Shown here: positions 60,392 through 64,000 of the stretch, one piece after another
How the letters are laid out: the number at the start of each line of letters is the position of its first letter
How positions within the stretch are numbered: position 1 is the stretch's first letter
From: Ruminococcus flavefaciens MA2007
GTDB lineage: Bacteria; Bacillota; Clostridia; Oscillospirales; Ruminococcaceae
Direction of reading: 5' to 3'
Assembly (NCBI RefSeq): GCF_000621845.1
Contig: NZ_JHXF01000008.1
Coordinates: forward strand, 1-64,000
DNA length: 64,000 bases
Made by a program: the position numbers and the translations under genes
Notes under the pieces: model-generated
The model's input: only the letters and a program-made list of their open reading frames with translations
Database searches by the model: none
Told to the model about the DNA's origin: nothing

Positions 60392-62848
60392 TCAGCCGCG
60401 GAGCTCTGCTCCGATAGCGCTGAGAGCCTTCAGAACGCGCTTCATAGCGCCGTCAGCCTGCTCGTCGGTGAGAGTGCCCTCGTGTGAACGCATTGAGATA
60501 GAGTAAGCGATACTCTTCTTGCTGTTCTTCTTCATGTCGTCGCTGCGGTATACGTCGAAGAGAGTAACCTTTTCCAGTATCTTTCCGACAGCGCCCTTGA
60601 TAGCCTTTTCAAGCTCTGCAACAGGCATATCCTCGTCCACAAGGAGACTGAGGTCACGGGTAGTTGCAGGGAACTTGGGCAGGGGCTGATAGGTTATCTT
60701 CTCAGCGGCAGCTGCCATGAGCTCAGGGATATTGAGCTTTGCAACGTATGTCTTTACGCCTATCTCATAGGTCTCCTGAACCTCGGGGTGAACCTCGCCC
60801 ATGATGCCGAGGGGAGCGCCGTCCTTGAGGATAACTGCGCTTCTGCCGGGGTGGAGAGCGTACTTCTCGTCGAATACGTCGCTGTCGTTAGCGCGGATAT
60901 ACTCAACGTCATCTATCTTGAGCTCTGCGAGAAGCTGCTCTACCATGCCCTTGAGGGTGTAGAAGTCAGCGTCGCCGCCGTACATACCGATAGTGAGCTT
61001 CTGTGGCTCGTCGGGGAGAGAATAGCTGTACTTGTGCTTCTGCTTGCCGCTGTTTGCGAGAGTATCGCCGTTGATGAATGGCTTTTCCTCCTGTGCAGGG
61101 AGGTACTCCTTAGCTATCTCAAAGAGACAAGCCTTGTCGTTGCGGTTGTTGTAGTTGAATGAGAGAACGTCCAGCATCGAGGGGATAGTAGATGTTCTCA
61201 TAACACTGGTGTCCTCGCCGAGAGGATTAACTATCTTTACTACCTTGCGGAGCTTGCTGTCAGCAGGGAGCTTTATCTTATCGAAGTACTTAGGCGATAC
61301 GAATGAGTAGGTAGCTATCTCATATCCGCCCAGAGCAACTGCCGCATTTCTGAGAGTGCGGACGAACTTCTGCTCCTCTGTGAACTCAGCTCTTGCAACG
61401 CCGCGGAAATCAGTTGAGGGGATATTGTTGTAGCCGTAGATACGTGCAACTTCCTCTGCAACGTCAGCCTTGCAGCCGATGTCTATACGGAACGAAGGAG
61501 CGATGACCTTGCCGTTTTCTACCTTGAAGTCAAGTCTTTCGAGGTACTTTATCATGTCAGCCTTTGAGATATCAGTGCCGAGGAAATTGTTTATCCACTC
61601 TGCGCTGAAATCAACAGTAGCGGGAGTCTTGTCTGTGTAGTCGCAGTCGATGACAGTGTTGAGGACTTCACCTGCGCCAAGCTCTTCAACAAGCTCAAAT
61701 GCTCTCTTTAAGCAGGTCATGGAGATAAGTCTGTCAACGCCCTTTTCATAACGTGATGAAGCGTCGGATTTAAGACGGAGAGCCTTTGATGTGCGTCTTA
61801 CCTGAGTTGGCTCGAAGTAAGCTGACTCGAATACAACAGTGGTTGTATCGTCCATGATACCGCTGTATTCGCCGCCCATGATACCAGCAACGGCAACGGG
61901 CTTCTTCTCGTCAGCGATAACGAGCATATCCTCTGTGAGCTCTCTCTCAACGCCGTCGAGAGTCATTATCTTCTCGCCGTTCTTGGCGTTGCGGACATTG
62001 ATATGAGCTCCCTCAACATAGCGGAGGTCGAAAGCGTGCATAGGCTGACCGTATTCAAGCATTACGTAGTTTGTGATATCAACGAAGTTATTGATAGGAC
62101 GAACGCCGCTTGCACGGAGTCTTTCTCTCATCCAGCGTGGTGAAGGACCTATCTTAACGTTCTTGACGATACCTGCGCAGTATCTCTGACACTTCTCCTT
62201 GTTGATGATATCTACCTTCAGCATTGAGTTGATATCGCCGTCAACGCCCTTGAACTCGGGAGCCTTTACCTTCAGCTCTGTGCCGTAGGTAGCGGCAGTT
62301 TCTCTTGCGAGACCGATAACGCTGAGACAGTCGGGGCGGTTTGAGGTTATCTCAAACTCAACGGAAGTATCGTCCAGACCGATAGCTGTGTGGATATCCT
62401 CGCCAAGCTTGCAGTCCTCCTCGATGACGAAAACGCCCTCGGGATCTGCATACGGGAAGTCATGAGCTGTGAGACCGAGAGTATCAAGTCCGCAGAACAT
62501 ACCGAAGCTCTCAACGCCGCGCATCTTGCACTTCTTTATCTTGCCCTCGGGGAGAACAGCTCCGTCAAGAGCAACGGGGACGAGGTCGCCCTCCTTGACG
62601 TTCTTAGCGTTTGTAACTATCTGTATAGGAGCCTCTGCGCCGATGTCCACCTGACAAACGAAGAGCGCGTCAGCATTTTCGTGAGGTCCCTTTGAGAGTA
62701 TCTTGCCAACTACAACGTTGGAGATATTGCTTCCCTCTTTTTCGTAGCATTCTACCTTGGAGCCGCTCATTGTGAGGGCATGGCAGAAATCCTTTATAGG
62801 CATATCGGCTTTAACATAATCGCCGAGCCATTTCATAGATAAATTCAT
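60392..62848 (-). CDS. pheT: Phenylalanyl-tRNA synthetase beta subunit
   Basis: 818 aa, full length. N-terminal tRNA-binding (EMAP-like) domain (about 40-150), B3/B4 editing region, B5 domain (about 405-475), catalytic-like core, and C-terminal anticodon-binding FDX-ACB domain ('FPATTRDLSLLVDEDMPVAELEKAIK', SISMRSHEGTLTDEQ). It forms the (alpha-beta)2 enzyme with PheS encoded upstream. Confidence 0.97.
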   Translation of the reverse strand: MNLSMKWLGDYVKADMPIKDFCHALTMSGSKVECYEKEGSNISNVVVGKILSKGPHENADALFVCQVDIGAEAPIQIVTNAKNVKEGDLVPVALDGAVLPEGKIKKCKMRGVESFGMFCGLDTLGLTAHDFPYADPEGVFVIEEDCKLGEDIHTAIGLDDTSVEFEITSNRPDCLSVIGLARETAATYGTELKVKAPEFKGVDGDINSMLKVDIINKEKCQRYCAGIVKNVKIGPSPRWMRERLRASGVRPINNFVDITNYVMLEYGQPMHAFDLRYVEGAHINVRNAKNGEKIMTLDGVERELTEDMLVIADEKKPVAVAGIMGGEYSGIMDDTTTVVFESAYFEPTQVRRTSKALRLKSDASSRYEKGVDRLISMTCLKRAFELVEELGAGEVLNTVIDCDYTDKTPATVDFSAEWINNFLGTDISKADMIKYLERLDFKVENGKVIAPSFRIDIGCKADVAEEVARIYGYNNIPSTDFRGVARAEFTEEQKFVRTLRNAAVALGGYEIATYSFVSPKYFDKIKLPADSKLRKVVKIVNPLGEDTSVMRTSTIPSMLDVLSFNYNNRNDKACLFEIAKEYLPAQEEKPFINGDTLANSGKQKHKYSYSLPDEPQKLTIGMYGGDADFYTLKGMVEQLLAELKIDDVEYIRANDSDVFDEKYALHPGRSAVILKDGAPLGIMGEVHPEVQETYEIGVKTYVAKLNIPELMAAAAEKITYQPLPKFPATTRDLSLLVDEDMPVAELEKAIKGAVGKILEKVTLFDVYRSDDMKKNSKKSIAYSISMRSHEGTLTDEQADGAMKRVLKALSAIGAELRG

Positions 62849-62916
62849 ATCTTTTTTCCTTTCGATTTATTCAGAAAAACATTATTGTTTCGTAAGCCGT
62901 CATAATTTATTGGTGA

Positions 62917-63053
62917 CGTGGCAAGGGTGCAGCGTCACGCAGTTTTTTATTTGAACCTTACTCATATTGCGCTGTAAGCGATGTATAAGCATGGGCTTTG
63001 ATATCAGTGAGCGAGTTTACGAGCGACACCGTGGCAAGGGTGCAGCGTCACGC
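62917..63053. repeat. 24-bp direct repeats between pheS and pheT
   Basis: The 24-bp sequence beginning CGTGGCAAGGGTGCAGCGTC occurs perfectly at 62917-62940 and 63030-63053. Each copy is partly palindromic (GTGACG..CGTCAC in the first). The second ends 4 bp from the pheS stop. The 207-bp gap between the two genes is unusually long. Confidence 0.8.
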
Positions 63054-63056
63054 TGC

Positions 63057-64000
63057 TCAGAACTGCTCTAAGAATCTCACGTCGTTCTCGTAGAGGAGAC
63101 GGAGGTCGTTGATATCATAGCGTCCCATGACCATACGCTCAAGTCCGAGACCGAATGCGAAGCCCGAGTACTCATTGCTGTTGATACCGCAGTTCTCCAG
63201 TACCTTTGGGTGGACCATGCCTGCGCCGAGGAGCTCGATATAGCCCTCGTCCTTACACATTGAGCAGCCCTTGCCGCCGCAGTTGAAGCAGCTGATATCA
63301 ACCTCGCAGCTTGGCTCGGTGAACGGGAAGTGGTGAGGACGGAAACGGAGCTTGCAGTCGTTGCCGTAGAGCTTCTTCATGAGCATTTCGAGAGTGCCCT
63401 TGAGGTCGCTCATTGTGATGCCCTTGTCAACTACAAGTCCCTCTATCTGGTGGAAGAGAGGTGAGTGTGTAGCGTCAACAGCGTCTGAACGGAAAACACG
63501 TCCGGGAGAGATGATACGGATAGGCGGCTTCTGGTTCTCCATAACGTGTACCTGTACGGAAGAGGTCTGTGTACGGAGGAGAACTGTCTCGTTTGTTCCC
63601 TCGATATAAAAAGTATCCTGAGTATCTCTTGCAGGGTGGTCGGGAGGGAGGTTAAGAGCCTCGAAAACATGGTAATCGTCGTCGATCTCGGGACCGTCAG
63701 CGATATTGAAGCCCATGCCGATGAATATTTCTCTTATCTCGTTCTCCACCTTAGTGAGCGGGTGGAGCTTTCCGAAAGGAGCGTGCTTGCCGGGGAGAGT
63801 GATGTCGATCTTCTCCTCTGCCAGCTTAGCAGCCTGTGCGTTTGCTTTCAGTGAAGCGAGCTTGCTGCCGAGAGCTTCTTCGATGTCTGCTCTTACCTTG
63901 TTAGCGAGCTGACCGATAACAGGTCTTTCTTCTGCGGAGAGCTTGCCCATTTGCTTTAAGATAGCGGTGAGCTCGCCCTTTTTGCCGAGGAATTTTATCC
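63057..64000 (-). CDS. pheS: Phenylalanyl-tRNA synthetase alpha subunit (partial)
   Basis: At least 314 residues; the coding frame continues past the right window edge, where the codons read [16 protein letters not shown], typical of the PheS N-terminal coiled coil. Catalytic class II motifs include the [16 protein letters not shown] region, [33 protein letters not shown] and the C-terminal [14 protein letters not shown] Cys-rich insertion [16 protein letters not shown] is seen in a subset of bacterial PheS. The internal Met at 63950 is not the start. Confidence 0.96.
   Translation of the reverse strand, partial: IKFLGKKGELTAILKQMGKLSAEERPVIGQLANKVRADIEEALGSKLASLKANAQAAKLAEEKIDITLPGKHAPFGKLHPLTKVENEIREIFIGMGFNIADGPEIDDDYHVFEALNLPPDHPARDTQDTFYIEGTNETVLLRTQTSSVQVHVMENQKPPIRIISPGRVFRSDAVDATHSPLFHQIEGLVVDKGITMSDLKGTLEMLMKKLYGNDCKLRFRPHHFPFTEPSCEVDISCFNCGGKGCSMCKDEGYIELLGAGMVHPKVLENCGINSNEYSGFAFGLGLERMVMGRYDINDLRLLYENDVRFLEQF

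Overview
The window looks like chromosome from an anaerobic, fibre-degrading Ruminococcus-type Firmicute (Oscillospiraceae). It encodes four secreted proteins with type I dockerins and long Thr-rich linkers: a leucine-rich-repeat protein, a GH124/lysozyme-fold-like protein, a GH53 galactanase and a giant GH11-CBM22-GH10-dockerin-GH11-CE4 xylanase. Housekeeping and regulatory features are also Firmicute-like: an asparagine T-box, a lysine riboswitch, IreB, rpsF-ssb-rpsR and many TTGACA-17-TATAAT promoters. No tRNA, rRNA, insertion sequence, prophage or CRISPR array was seen.

Layout. 1-5.2 kb: a truncated copy of a cell-wall amidase gene, an AT-rich dockerin/LRR gene, then the intact amidase; the two amidase 5' ends form a direct repeat around the LRR gene. 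5.2-8.4 kb: GH25 muramidase, TSCPD protein, IreB, Sfp-type phosphopantetheinyl transferase, and a divergent pair of tiny paralogous membrane proteins behind a twin operator-like repeat. 8.6-14.9 kb: secA, a lipoprotein, and a methyltransferase-hslO-HAD phosphatase run. 15-22 kb, mostly minus strand: MIF-like tautomerase plus dockerin enzyme, methionine gamma-lyase-like protein, ispF-GIY-YIG-hflX, and a CPA2 antiporter. 22-27 kb: lipoprotein, rpsF-ssb-rpsR, DUF378, NERD protein, GH53 galactanase. 27-30.3 kb: asd-dapA-dapB on the minus strand under a lysine riboswitch. 30.5-36.2 kb: queA, PAS protein, tgt, a large membrane protein, a hotdog thioesterase. 36.2-46.4 kb: a sugar-binding-protein/GGDEF fusion, the giant xylanase, an ECF sigma factor with a membrane protein carrying four repeated extracellular domains, and an AraC regulator. 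46.7-53.2 kb: flotillin, sbcD-sbcC. 53.5-58.8 kb: a zinc-ribbon/tandem-repeat/LRR protein, then a T-box leader with asnS and asnA. 58.8-64 kb: a HEPN-like membrane protein, pheT, and pheS running off the right edge.

How genes work together. The xylan and galactan enzymes would be cellulosome components or free multi-domain enzymes. The sigma/anti-sigma pair, AraC regulator and periplasmic-binding-protein/GGDEF fusion beside the xylanase are good candidates for polysaccharide or sugar sensing. Amino-acid genes are controlled by RNA: lysine by an L-box, asparagine by a T-box with an AAC specifier.

Intergenic regions carry two dispersed repeat families. One is built from degenerate 7-bp repeats (GTTGAGA...TCTCAAC) around a CGCCTGCGGCG core. 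The other is palindromic 'GTAGGGG...CCCCTAC' elements, often next to other heptamer arrays. The most promising leads are the regulated pair of small membrane proteins, the ECF/repeat-sensor module, the amidase duplication with synonymous-biased divergence, and the heptamer repeat family.
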